Origin: Hirudinaria manillensis
Lineage: Eukaryota > Annelida > Clitellata > Hirudinida > Hirudinidae
Direction: 5' to 3'
Length of the DNA stretch: 64,000 nt
Assembly (NCBI GenBank): GCA_034509925.1
Contig: CM067533.1
Location: 3,672,535 to 3,736,534, forward strand
The translations under genes were made by a program, and so were the position numbers. Below are positions 42,204-55,800 of this stretch, piece after piece. A model generated the notes under the pieces. The model ran no database searches and was not told where the DNA came from. It saw nothing but the letters and a program-made list of their open reading frames with translations. How positions within the stretch are numbered: the first letter of the stretch is position 1; every line of letters begins with the position of its first letter.

Positions 42204-45200
42204 CAATTAACAACGTTCAAAGATGCAGCAGATTACCCACTAGATACATAGGACGGAATAATGCTTTTTCATGCTTTAGTCTTATGTATATCCGAGAAAA
42301 TATGTGTGAATCTGAAAATAAGTAAATTTGTAAAAATCGAACAGCAAAAATAAAATAAATAAATTAATATCAGCTAATTTAAGTACAAATCAATTTCAGC
42401 CTTATGATGGAATGCTTAATCAGAATGAACTAAAAATTGAATAACCATGACTCACTGAGTTGCCAGTGTCCAAGGTAATAAACCTGGATGCTGAGGTAGA
42501 AAATGAAGAGAAGGTATATGATCACAAAACATATCCAAAAGGCCATTGAACCTTCAGTCTGGAATTCGAATATTAAATGGCCATACATCTTAAGGCAACT
42601 TTTACTGAGTTTTAGTAATAAAGTGTAAAAGTTTAAATGTGAAAACATAAAAATTTATGTTAATTAATTTATATTAATTAATATGACAGTTATAACTAAT
42701 AACATTTATGTTAATGACAGAGTAAAAATTCCAGATGCTAACAATGCCAATGACTCCAAAGAGAACGACAAAAGCAATGATGGAATAAGCAACGTGAGCC
42801 CTGAGGCTCATGTCTTGGTGCCTGTTTTGGTAGATCTTGAGCATGCACAACCAGCCAATGACATACATGAAAGACGTGTCTGTGAGTCAAATAGGACATT
42901 TTACCAATTTCTATCAATTATAAATATATTTCAAAATTAAACAATATCAAACAAATTGAATAAATTAAAACAATTCATTCAATTTAAACATTAAACAACA
43001 CTATTAAAAAAATGTTCATAAATGAATTAGTTAATGGCACAAACAAATATATGTAATAATCACCGAATTGAAAGTTGCTGTAATTCGGGCAGATGTGATA
43101 GCAGGCACTGAGGAGACCCTCCATTACAAGAGCGAGTCCCATGGCATAAAACAGATCGAACCTTTGAGGAATGCCGTAGTTCTACGGATTTAAATTTATT
43201 TTGGTCATCGTTTCCCCTTTTCTCTCAAAAAATAAAAGAAAAACTAACAATGGCAGCCATCTCCAAAGATATAAGCTTCATATAACCTAATTCTCTGCAA
43301 ATTCAATTAATTCTTAAGTACAATTTTACCTCTTTACTAATTATTTATTTGTTTAGTTAATCTTTTAAAGATCCATTATGTTCCTCTAATGTGTAATTTA
43401 TCCATAAAAATCCATTCCTACGAATTACATCAGATGTAAAATAAAAGAAAATCATGAATTGGTTTAATTATAATAATAAAGATTAAACTGAAACTTTCAC
43501 AGACCATAAATTTCCAAAAACAGCAATATCATTGTCATGATAATAGCTGATGGTAATTCAAATTTCAAGTCACCTTCTGTAGACAAGGTAAAGGAACAGA
43601 AGTCCTAGCATGACGTAGCCAATGTTGCTGAAAAAACTGTTGAAGGCTGTGATTGGACCGACTTGATGAATGCAATAAAAGTTATAATAGCAAATGTCCT
43701 GATCTCCAGTGCTGTTTAATGTCTGTTTAAAAGCATTAAACACTCAATTCTTTTGGGGATTCTATTTATATCACATTTAGTATCATTTATAATTTGCTCT
43801 TCAAATGATACACAAGTAACTTTTATGAAAAGTATTTTATGAAAATGCTTAGCAATACGAAACAAGCACCAAGAATATCTATTAAATATAAACCATATGA
43901 TCAATCATCAACATCTTAAAATATTTATGTATAATTAATATTAACATAACAACAACAAAACCTTTTGGAAATTTAGGACCAGTTGTATGACAGGCAAGAA
44001 ATAAAATATGGCAACTGTTACGAGATCCCTGAAAGATTTGTTTCACCAAATTAGATTTAAAATGAGACCATATTTCTGTGAGAAATGAGAAATCATCTTG
44101 AATAAACAAGTGGCAAACATAAAAATAATACAAACGAAACAATTCCTTTATTTTATTAGCCAGCATTTAAGATAAAAATGCATATCTTCTTAATTGGATA
44201 AAAATTCAAATTATTAGATTGGCAACCATATTTATGTCTTAATATTCATACATTACATTTACAATTGAAATTAATAATAGCAATAATATAGTTATGGACA
44301 ATAAATTAGGAAGATGTCTTAAACAGCCTGAATCAGTCAGCCTGAAGCTCTGACAAATTCCAAACATTGGAAGGGCTAATGAAAAACAATCATTGATAAA
44401 AAATAAATTTAAAGGTCAACTGGATTTAGTGATAGGCATTTAGATGCACACAGTAACAGCCAATCAATCACCAGAAAAATTCCGTCTTTCTCTTTTTAAG
44501 GTCCTTTCTTTCCTTCAGCATGTCCGCCACACAAATTCGAGGCTGAATGAAGCCGTTATTAAAATAATAAAATAAATTTGCGAAATAATCAGTTTAATTG
44601 TTTCTTATAAAATAAATTGGGCACAAAAAGCATCAAAATGTCAAAAAAAAAACAACAGTTCGACCAACATTTGCAAATCTGTAGTCACTGCTTGGCAGGA
44701 CTTTTTCATATTCACTTTCATCAATTTCATCATCACTTTCTTGCTCTTGTGCTTTAATCATGCATGATCATGTTTAGTCTTTTTTTATGCAAATAACTTT
44801 TTTTTTTCAATATTTAGGTTAAAATGACGGAGTTGTTATTGACCCAACTTTTCAACTAATAATATGAAACAGATTTAAATAAATATTGTGTAATATATTT
44901 AGTAAATTATTTAATTACCCATTTTGAAAGGTTCATAAGCAACAAACACAAACTCAAACCTTGGTCACATGCTCCATAATTCCTTCTTCCTTGAGAACTT
45001 TCTCCTAAACCAGCAATTGTTTAATATTCATCTTTACAAATAATTACAAATAATAATAATACCCAACAATAACACGCATAATCATAATAGCAATAGATGC
45101 GGAAACGTCTTCTCAATATTTTATTCTAAACATGAGTGGTCGTATGCAATAAACATAGGACATGAGTAATTTGACAAGTGAATGAATGCATCCCTGGACA

Positions 45201-48200
45201 CCGGGTATTTGATAATGACATTTGTTATAACATGCCATGATCTCGACCGAGCCTATGCACCCTATGAGGTCTCAAATGATACAATTTACTGAACACTTTG
45301 CAAATAGCAATAAGAAATTGAAGCAATCAAGAAGTAGTTCCTGTTTGAATGCACAAAGCTCTCAAAAACACCAGCTAAACTAAAACAAAATAATATGATT
45401 AGCATGCATGAAACATCAGTAGTATTACTGCTCAAAGTTTTGGAAAAATGTGATGTGATTTGCTTAGCAACCACTTTATCACCATAACGTGCAAGAAATT
45501 AAACAACATCATTAATATTGGTATCTTGTGTTCAGACGTAATAATCTCTTCAATATCCAGAAAATTAAGTCTAACCTCCCACGATGTCAGTTTCTTCACT
45601 TATCTCCGGAACTGAAGGAATTCATTTAAAAGCAAACAATATTAATAAACAATAATCGATAAGAGGAACTTAAGGCAATAATTGCAGGCAATTGAACCCA
45701 TTAGCAAATAAAGATTCATTCATTAAAAAGTAAAAAAACCACAAGAAAGTTTGCACCGATTTCAGGAAGTACTGCATTTTCATATGAGCTTCTGAACCTT
45801 GAAGTGTTTAAAACATTGTACGTTAAATAATAATAATAAGCAATTAGAATCACTAGCTAACACCTTATGATGCCATAATTAAACAGTATATGCACATTTT
45901 TTCTGTATAATTTTCATAAACATAAGTGACTTCAGAAGGCAGACTTATGCACCCACTTGTAATAATAAATGGCGAGAGACACAAACGTGACCAAATAAAT
46001 TAACAGGAAGCAGATGAACCCAACAACTATGGCTGAAATCAGCTTCTCTTCTGTCAAAACAAATTATATCCTAAATTATATTCTGAATTATATCCTTAAT
46101 TATATCCTAAATTATATTCCTGCTTTATATTATTTCTATTACTTATGAATTAATTGCATTTTAGGAATTTTTTAGGAATTGTTGCCAACCTGAAATTGAT
46201 GCTTTCACTTCAACTGTAAAATTCTTGACAAATATTATATCATCTTTAAAGAGAAAGTAAATCAATTAAGTAATTAAAAACCAAACAATAACAATGTATA
46301 ATGCATAATACCAAGTCCAAATATCCAAATTCTTACTATTATTGTTATTATTATTATTATTACTAATCAACTAAAGAATCAACCTGGAATTAATTCGAGA
46401 TGTGATTCGCAGTCATCAAGGTTATCTGGACGCATGGAAAGTATGATAAAAAAGGAGCTACCCTTTAAGAACCTTTTCTGAGGAAATTAAATCACATTTT
46501 ATTTTAAATAAAAGTTAGAAATTACTTAAAAATATGCTGTCAAATATAAAAATATCTAAAATAAATTTCAATGAAATGTCATCCTTATATTGTAATCCTA
46601 CTGACAAAAGAGAGACAAACTAACAGTCACTGTCACTGCTCCTTTCTTGGTCATCGTAGCATAATATCTCGAATGTTCCAAAATTCCGACCATGTCGTAC
46701 ACGGGACACTGAAACCGTTTATCGTTCAAAGATGAAAACAAAATGTCTCAGCCATTGATCTCCATCATCCAAAGACATTTTCATTAAATTTCACTCATGT
46801 AATATTTTTATTAAAACTATCAACTTTGAAAGGCGCAGTGATAAGATTTAGTTGATGGGATTTCTACACGAAATGCTTCTTAAATGAGTTCAAGTAAGTG
46901 ACAAAATCAGGTTAATGAGAATCATATCCTGAAGTTTATTATTCAAAATATTGAACAAATGATGTCAATTGTTTTACATAATTCCATAAAATGTGACATG
47001 AATTATTTATTTTATGCTGTATTTTATGTATTATTTTGTTTTTACAACATCCAAAAGATCAAAAGTGCATAAGAAAAGGTTTTTTAATAAGTAAAATGTC
47101 AAATCATCAACAAAATGTACCAATCATTTATTTATACTTGCTTCTGATATTTAATTAATACAAATAACACCACTTCAGAATTTTGTGTCTGGAATATTCC
47201 AAAAAAAATCTTCATAGGCATTTGTCTTATATATTTCTTATTGCAATATGGTATACAATAGCATGATAAATATATAATACCAACTGTGGCTTCTTGGATG
47301 GATAGAACAGCACAGGAACTGCTCTTTGATTCTGCTTTCACAACCATTGATTCAACATTTTCAGGTATTTCATAGAAATAATAAACTGGTGATGTTGGAG
47401 TCACTACCACATTTCTTGTGGTACTATTACAAATAAAGTATATGAATGAAATAATTCACAAACATATAAATCATCAAAGCATGCATTTGTTTGACTCAGA
47501 ATCTTAATAAAAGTTACAAATAATTATAGCAAAGATGCTTGGTTCCTCTCTCAAAGAAAAGTTTAAACATATGTTGCTTAGTTTATGAAAAAATAACTTT
47601 AATGGTGCAAAACATTAATTAAATGTGCAGATAAGGAGAACAATTCATTGCAAACGTATGCACGTTAAACAATGACTATAGAACCACAAATAATTAGAGT
47701 TAATAATGATATTTCTATGTTCAGTTACTGCAGGTAAGGCCATATGCAATCTACTTTTTGCACCACTTAGGTGCATTTAATTATAGGCTTAAATTTACTA
47801 TAATTGTAATGATTGTGATTATACCACTCACATTAAACCAATGTCTTCCATAACAGCCACAAAAGTAAAGTTGATATTTCGAGTAGATGCTGAGGAAAAG
47901 ATAAAAACTGCAAAGCTGGAAGAGGAATTGCCATTCCATTCTGGACACAATGTACGAGTGAAATCAAAATAATATCTGAAACAATGAAAAGCAAAATTCC
48001 CAATTAAAATTTCTTGCTTATTTTATTGAAGTAATGCCTTTTGTTTAACCACCACAAATTCAATAGCTTTCAATGAATGAATTTGTTTAAATTTGAATGC
48101 TTAGTGAATATTTCAATTAAAAGGACAAAATCATAAGATCACAAAATCCCTATAATTAAGTTAAATTTTGACCTATTTTGGATCTCTACAGGAATTTTCC

Positions 48201-48498
48201 ATGAGAAAATGCTAAGATGTCTCTCCACAACCATCATTAATGGTCTTGATTCATCGAATTTGTTAGCAGCCACTTTGAATCTGATGGCCATGCTCTTGCT
48301 TTCTACCTCAGTAGCGGAAGAATTATAAATAAAATATACTCTTCTCTCCGAGTTGACATATTGGCGATAAATTTGGCTGAAATTTCCATTTATGATGACA
48401 CCTTCAAACTCTTTTCCTTTTAACGAACGATGGTTGAAAAGCTTCACAAAAACTACAAAGTGACTAAATATAATCAAGAGTAAATGCCTTAGATGCAT
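40845..48498 (-). CDS. SIDT: SID-1 transmembrane family protein
   Basis: Homologue of SID-1/SIDT1/SIDT2, eleven-pass membrane proteins linked to dsRNA uptake and to cholesterol or lysosomal RNA transport. There are about 20 minus-strand exons. Located ones include 48498-48173 (signal peptide and ectodomain), 47975-47832, ~47425-47280, ~46711-46624, 41064-40971 and 40907-40845. Ectodomain: [71 protein letters not shown]. Then a first membrane helix (~46030), an acidic cytoplasmic loop ([16 protein letters not shown]), and the multi-pass domain: [88 protein letters not shown]...[13 protein letters not shown]. It ends [19 protein letters not shown]. The conserved Ser, His and Asp residues of the metal-binding (CREST-like) core are present. 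A small exon upstream of SREHN was not resolved. Confidence 0.92.
42116..42203 (+). repeat. (AAT)n microsatellite in a SIDT intron
   Basis: Mixed AAT/AGT units becoming pure (AAT)n at the 3' end, inside an intron of the SID-1 family gene. Confidence 0.92.
46066..46125 (+). repeat. Short AT-rich tandem repeat in a SIDT intron
   Basis: Four imperfect copies of a 14-15-bp unit like 'aattatatcctaaatt', adjacent to the first transmembrane exon of the SIDT gene. Confidence 0.7.
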
Positions 48499-49815
48499 CT
48501 TGATAAAAATAAAAAGAACGGTTCTATCGGTTCAACCTAAAACAACATCAATCATTATCATCTGCTTGAGTAAATGGGAAACCCCCAACCGAGTCTCATC
48601 TATATAAAGCCCCCAATTTTAAGATATTGGGATTTTTTTGTCTTTTGCCGGATAGAATTAAAACCGACCAAAGATAGAATAATAACCGGACGACATCAAA
48701 CTTCTAAAGAGGTGCTAAATATTTCCTGGAGCCGTCTTTAAAGCCTGAGATCTATTCAGCCTCACATGACTTGCTCTTACGAGGACCATTAAAGCTATTA
48801 CCATTTATTAGCTCATTTTATCGTGATGAAGATGGTTAAAACGAGATGAGATGAAATGTTCTTGCCAACATTAAGTTGAAAATATAAAAACTAAGTTTAA
48901 AGAGCACTTCCGGAAATGTCCAGAGATCCGTTCAATTGAACGAATACAATACGTTTGGATGTTCAATATTGGTCAATTGTTTAATTAAAGTGTTGGGCAA
49001 AAGATTCACATGCGGAATATTTAGTACCTAACCCTCAGACCTTAACCTAACCCTATTCAAACTTATACTGTGGTTTTACTCAAATTTTACTTCCGAAACC
49101 TTGAAATTTCATTAGGTAAGAACAGAAGCGTGAAACAGGACGAGACTGTCCGGCCGCACATTGGCCCGCCGGATTCTGTTATCAAACAAAAGATCGAATA
49201 GGGGACTTATGCCGGGCTGAAATACCGTATCCGGACCAAAGACCTGATTTTGCCCAAATCTGTTCTAATGAAAAGCTTAATTTCTAAAATGTATTTAACA
49301 TTGATGGGGTTAGGACCACTGTTAAACAAAGGTTCGAGAGATGAATCTGTCGGAAGAAAAAGTATTCACAAAGAACAAAGCTCAAAATCTTCGTTGCCTT
49401 TCCGAAGTTTTTCATTAGAAGCTATGAGAAAGGTCACTCGATCTTAGATTGATTACCCTCCGCAAAACATTCTCACCAAAAGTCAGTTAGACAAGGAGGA
49501 AATACTCTCGGTGATGGTAAGAAGAGACACGCTCTATCTTTGTCACATTTGTTTGATTCTGAGTCTCCATTTTAAAAGTTTCGCCATGATTTCATTAACA
49601 TCCCTGACTATTTTTAACTCTCTATAAATTTTAAAAATTTATATTTATAAGTCATAACCAAATTATATTATCATAATTATTGAGTTATAAAAATTTTATT
49701 TAATTTTGAAATGATCTGAATTTGTTGTTTTCCGGAAGTTTGTGTTTATGTGCGCAATTTCTTGGCGATATTGAGACGATCAAAAGCCGCTTGTTTTCCA
49801 CATTTGTTTGTAAAA
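48499..49815. other. Divergent intergenic region between SIDT and RANBP2
   Basis: About 1.3 kb between two gene starts on opposite strands, so it should hold both promoters. A GC-richer patch at 49140-49250 and an unrecognised 65-codon plus frame at 49250-49447 are present; no gene is supported. Confidence 0.5.
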
Positions 49816-52800
49816 ATGCTTCGAACGAAGGCCCAAGTCGATTCGCATGTTTCAAATATTTTGGCTGGATTGACTGCGCAAGATGAAGTAATATTGCTAT
49901 TGTCTACTTATTCTACTGCCGAATTATTTCTCATATTTTGATTAAGTAATTCGCAGAGCAGGAATTATGTAACCTTTATTAATTAATGATTGTGTCACAT
50001 TTTAGCGACTGAAAAGGGGCTATCATTTTGCAAGGCTTTATTTTGACATCAGAGAGTTTGACAGAGCGGAAGAGTATGGATGTACTTTCAATGAAAATTA
50101 GTTTTAAGTTCATTTACAATTTCGTTTGTTGAATTTAGATATTTGCAAGGATTTTTGGGTGTCAAAAATAATTATGCTCCTGCATACAAACTTCTTGCCC
50201 AAGCATATGAAGCAACTGGAAAGGAAGTTCAAAAAATCATAAATGCACACAAGAAATGTTTTGAGCTAGATAACACTCAAAAAGATTGTCTGTTAAAAAG
50301 TGAGTGTCTTTATATTTAGTAAAATATTTATGGTTGATATGACCAATCAATGTTGTTTTTTTCAGTTTGTAAATTATATGCTGGTTCCAACATCATCAGT
50401 GATGATACAAAGGTAAAAAAATGAATATGCTTGAAGTGGGTTATGGTTATCCTCACGTACTTATTAATCAATTTGAATTTTAGTTTTGGGTCGAGAAGGC
50501 TGAAAAACATTTCCCAAATGATGCTGATGTTTTCAAACTGAAAGTTAGTGTTTTTTATTAATTAATTTTCATATTATGTGCCTCTTTTCACTAATTTTAT
50601 CTAATTGAAATATTTTGATATTTCTTTCCAAATGGTTTTAATATGATCAAAATATTTACCCTAAGCTCAAGGTGAATGGTGTCAATCAGGAAAACACCAG
50701 CAATAACAACAACAACAACATCCTTAAACATATTGAGTTCTATGAGGCTGAATCAGTTAGTTTAATATTTTGTTAGCTTACATATTCGATTAGGAAAGAT
50801 AATGAAGTCAATCAAAAATAGGCAAAGTATCCAAAAGATGCAATGAGGAAGATGAAGCTGTTGAGACTCTACGTATCAGGGGGAAGATTGGATCAGGCCT
50901 ACAAACAGGTGATAGAAGCAGAGTCACAGGAATTGTTCAGTGCATCATATGATTGGTACAAATGCCTGGTTGAAGTGCTATCAGTGAGTGTCCACTTTTT
51001 TTTATTGTGATTTGACATTGTCCAATTGACATGTAATTGTAAATAAAATAAAATAAATGTTTTCTCAGGAGTACAAGAAATTCAAGAAGGAGGAGAAATT
51101 GACATCAGAATTCTATGAATGTTACCTGTTTTCATTGTGCCTCTACACATCTCTGAGCATTGCACAGTCCCCCTCGATTGCAAGTGCTACCAGTGTTCTT
51201 TGGAGGTTGTTTAACTTAATTAATCCTTAATTACTATCTAAAATAAATTTATGAATTGTTTGCAACCTTTAAGATTTTTTCCATTGTGAAATATATAATA
51301 AAGTTTTGATAATTATATTTTTTATAATAAAGCATTCCACTGTTAAAAATATAAAAAAATAAAATATTAAAATTCCATCTAAATTATAGTTTGGATCAAG
51401 AGTTGTGCAACCTGAAGGACGATGCTAACATTTCTACGGAGGCTCTGAAGATGCTGGTCTTGGAGTTGGAAGCTTATTATCTTTTCCTCTGTGGGACGTT
51501 AATGTTGAACAAAGCTCAGAAGGTAATGAACATAATAATTAGTTATCATAATCATGCAAAAGTCAATATTGATGGCTTTACATTGGATGTATCAATTGAA
51601 TGCTCCAGGAACAACTGAGTTGGAGGACATTGTCTGATCCTTCCTTTGCCTGTTTTCTGGCAAGCATGTCCAGGAGTTCAATAAATGTCAAGGAATCCTG
51701 GTTCGCTACTGCTTCTGAGAGCAACAAGCCTTTCCTCAAGAGGTGGCACCAGCTCTCATGTTACAGATGCAGTCAAATTGGTATGAAGATACTGTTACAT
51801 TTTAATCACTGATATTATTGCAATGAGTTAATATCATAAATAAATAGAAACATCTATGTATATGTAGTTCTGACTACTATATTTGCAGTGAAATGCTGGA
51901 ATATATGGGAATAACACAATTTCTGATTTCTTAAATTTTTCATTAAGGTCACATTCTGAGGAAGAAGTATGATGTGTGTGGTGAAAAGTGGCTTCGTAAA
52001 GTGCAGGATGATTTCTTTCACAACGTGGTAAGCATTGCCTTCTCTTTTTTGCATCAATTTTAAAGTCTTTTTCAATTTATTTTCAATTTATTTTTTGTAT
52101 TGTAGGGGAGGAACAGAATTTGCCAACTGTTATATTCACAGTCTGAGTCTAAGGAAAGTCTGGATAAATCGTTCTTGCACAAATGTCTTTCATTCAGAAG
52201 TCTTCCTAACATACCAAGTACTTCTGACTTGGAGGCATGGGATGGAGGTATCTATTGATTATTTTGTATGATTTCATCATTCATTTTAATTAAATTCATT
52301 GAAATTTATGTTTTCAGAGGTGCAGATGTCAAAGCCTGCAAATCTTGCTTTGTTGGTGTGGATATGTCTTCATTATTATGACAATTCAATGGAGACCCAA
52401 CCTGACTGTATGTAATTAATAATGTCTTGTGCTTTACGATTAATAGGAATTTAATTTGATCTTCTTTCTGTAGATCCATTTGCCTTGTGCCCTTGGTTAC
52501 CAAGTGGATGTGATAATCTGGAATCCTCACAACCAAATACTCTGAATCAAATGGATGTGCAGGTATGTCCTTGGGGATGTGGTTGAGTTAACATTTGGGA
52601 CATTAAATAATTTTTCAAAACTTTTGCAGACATTTTTGATGGCAGCAGTAAAGTGCAGTGCTCAAAATCATGCTGAGCACTTGAAATTTTGTGATTCTCT
52701 TCAACCCTATCTGTTGCCTTTTTCTATCAACTCTGTCTTGTGCTCACCTGATCAATCTCATTGGTGGACTGCAGTCAATAGGACCAAATCACTTTCTGCT

Positions 52801-55800
52801 AGGTTTATAGTTTATCCTTGTATTAGCCTTAAATTTAATTACTACTTTTTACATAGTAACAAGTATTTGATTACATTTTGTGTTGTAGCATGACCCAGGA
52901 TGCCAAGGTGCTTGAGAGTGGACTCAAAACAATAAGACTGATTGGAAGTCATGGAATGAATGTGGAGCTGGTGTCACATTTGGCAAAGACTTGGGCATTA
53001 AAGGTATTTACTGGGCATTCATTTTTCTTGTTGGCAGATTTCAATTCTTATTTGAATGCTTTACAGTTATCTAAACAGAATGACGGGTTTGATTCGACCG
53101 TCGATTTTGCCGAGCAAGACTCTTATGTTGAAGTTCAAACTTTGCACATCTGGAAGAAAGCGTTAGCTTTGATAGAAGCATCGATGAAGTAAGTGCAATG
53201 TTATTTGGTGTTACAAAATGTCTGTATTTTCGTACCTACATTTCAATATCTATAATTCATAGCAAAACATACATGCCCCCTTCGAAGTGTCTCTTTGCGT
53301 ATCATAAGACGTCCATCTCTGAAATTGATCTCAAGAAGTTGCATCAAGATGGGCAAATATTTTTTGCTCAACACTATAAGAAGGCTAATAAATTAAATGA
53401 AGCTTTGAGGATTTTGAAGGGCATTAAGAGTGCGGAATCCTTGTATGAGGCTGCAGAGGTGAGTTGCTTTGTTGACAAACTTGTGGATGCACATCGTTTT
53501 ACATTCTCCCACTATCTATTTAATGATTTTAGATCTACAAAGAAATGGCTGGTGGTGATGCAGGAATGAGCCAACTTGGTGATGGCTTGGATGAAGGCAA
53601 GAATGATCATCTCAACCAATTAACTAAGGCAAAGGATGCATACAAAAATGCTCTTGAATTGGTCTCTGGAAATCTGGTATGTTACACATTCATTTCATTC
53701 TTGATGACATTAAAATTGACATTATATGATGATGATGATGATGATGATGACTTTGAAACAGGAACTTGAAAAGAGAATAAAGATGGGATTGGAAAATGTT
53801 GAGTCCAAGCTTCTGAGTGTTCAGAACTTCAATGGTTATAAAATTATTTTTACATGGATTAGTTTGTACTTATTAATGATAATAATATCTCATTCCAGAT
53901 TATGAATTTGTGTCTGAATTAACTGATGACTGCACATATTTTGGGGAATCCAAGTTTTCTTGCACTCCTCAGAAGGTTTCAAATAACATGAAGTCAACTT
54001 TTATGTCATCCAGCACTCCTTTTGCAAAGGTAAAGATTAATTATTAACAGAAGAAATGTGTGGCATGCAATTAATTAATTAATTATTTTGCAGCCAAAAG
54101 ACAGAAGTCGTAACGACATGGACTATTTTGAAATTAAACTCGGATCTTTGACGCATTACGTGGACCAGAGATTTAAGCTTATGTCTGATGACAACCAGAA
54201 GCTGTTGGTGAGTCATCTAATTAAATTTTACCTTTCTTAAATATTCATACTAAACACATTTTATTTTAATGTAGGAGAGGATTGCTGTACTTGAGAGCAA
54301 AATTGCATCGCTTGAAACCCAAAATGTGTGGGCAATGCCTTTCAACCATATGATGCCTCAATCTCATCTCCAGATTTATCCTGGTGGTGCTTTTAAACAT
54401 GCTCCAGAGACTGATATGAGGATGCAGCATCACCTGATGATGGATAAGTTCCAACCAATCATGCAACCAGGCATAAACCCACTGCAGTCAGGCATGATGT
54501 TCCCAGGATTCAGCAACCCCCAATCTATTCCAAACTTTAGACACAATCTTCCTGCATCACATAATCAGTTTTCAGGAAGCTTATTGCCTACACCTGGCTT
54601 AGTTGATGCTGATATTGAGTATGCTGCAAATTACAGAGGAGCCGACACCCACGATGGCTTGCTCCCCTCAGTCGATTCCAATTTTTTCCCAAAATACTCG
54701 CCTGTTGCAGGAGGAAAGTCAGACAATGCTTCTACAACACCAAAGAGCATGATTCCTATCATACAGTCTGTGAAGCCGGTCACGCCTTTCGCACCCTCAA
54801 TTAACAAGACACCACAATCTCAGGCGGTTGGCTCTAATTCGTCGCTGGCGAAGCTGTTGACGTCACCGCTGGTCAGTGCAACTCCTGCAAGCTCTGCAAT
54901 TACTGTGACTCTGAAACAGGCTGATACAAAGAGCACAGTGTCTACTGCACTGACTCCAAAGAACTTGTTTGGACATACTGCCTCGTCAAAGATCAAAACA
55001 TCGCCCGGTACCGCCGGCAACATTCCTAGCAGCCTGACGAGCAGTAATGCAAGTACCGAGCCAAAGAATGTCTTTGGAGGTCTGACATTTAATGCTCCAC
55101 CTATAATAAACCAATCTGAGAAGCCCACTGCAACTAAAGCACCAGAGAAACCAAAGACAACTGCGTCAAACCTATTTTCCAATTTCTCATTTGGAAATGC
55201 TACTGCTGCATCAAGTTCTCCATTCAAATTTTCTTTTACTACCAACACCCCTGCAACTTCATGTGTCGAAATTGTAGCGCCACAAGCTTCTTCTGGTGAT
55301 GTTGCTACAACACAATCTTCATCTGTCGATGTTGTTGCATCGCGAACTCAGGCCACGCATTCTGCTACCGCAACCAGCGATGTCGATAATGACGAATCCG
55401 TCGAGGAATACGAGCCGGTCGGAGAGTTCAAACTCGTTTCTCTGCCGATCGTCAACGTGGTGACGGGAGAAGAGGATTGCAACAAATTGTTTGGGGAAAG
55501 AGGCAAATTATATAGGATGGATTTTGAATCCAAACAGTGGAAGGAAAGAGGAATTGGAGAGATTAAAATTCTTGGAAGTAAAGGGAACAATAAGGCACGA
55601 ATATTAATGAGAAGAGATCAGGTGTTGAAGGTGTGTGCGAATCATTTCATCACTGCAGAAATGCAATTAAAATCAATGGAGTCATCTGAAAATTCATTTT
55701 GCTGGATGGCCATGGATTATGCTGAAGAAGAAATGAGAAAGGAACAATTGTGCATTAAGTTCAAAACCAAAGAGATTGCCATGGCCTTTAAAGAATGTTT

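Noticed and set aside
42683-42940. 85-codon plus-strand frame with many charged residues
   Set aside because: Antisense to a SIDT transmembrane exon that matches the family.
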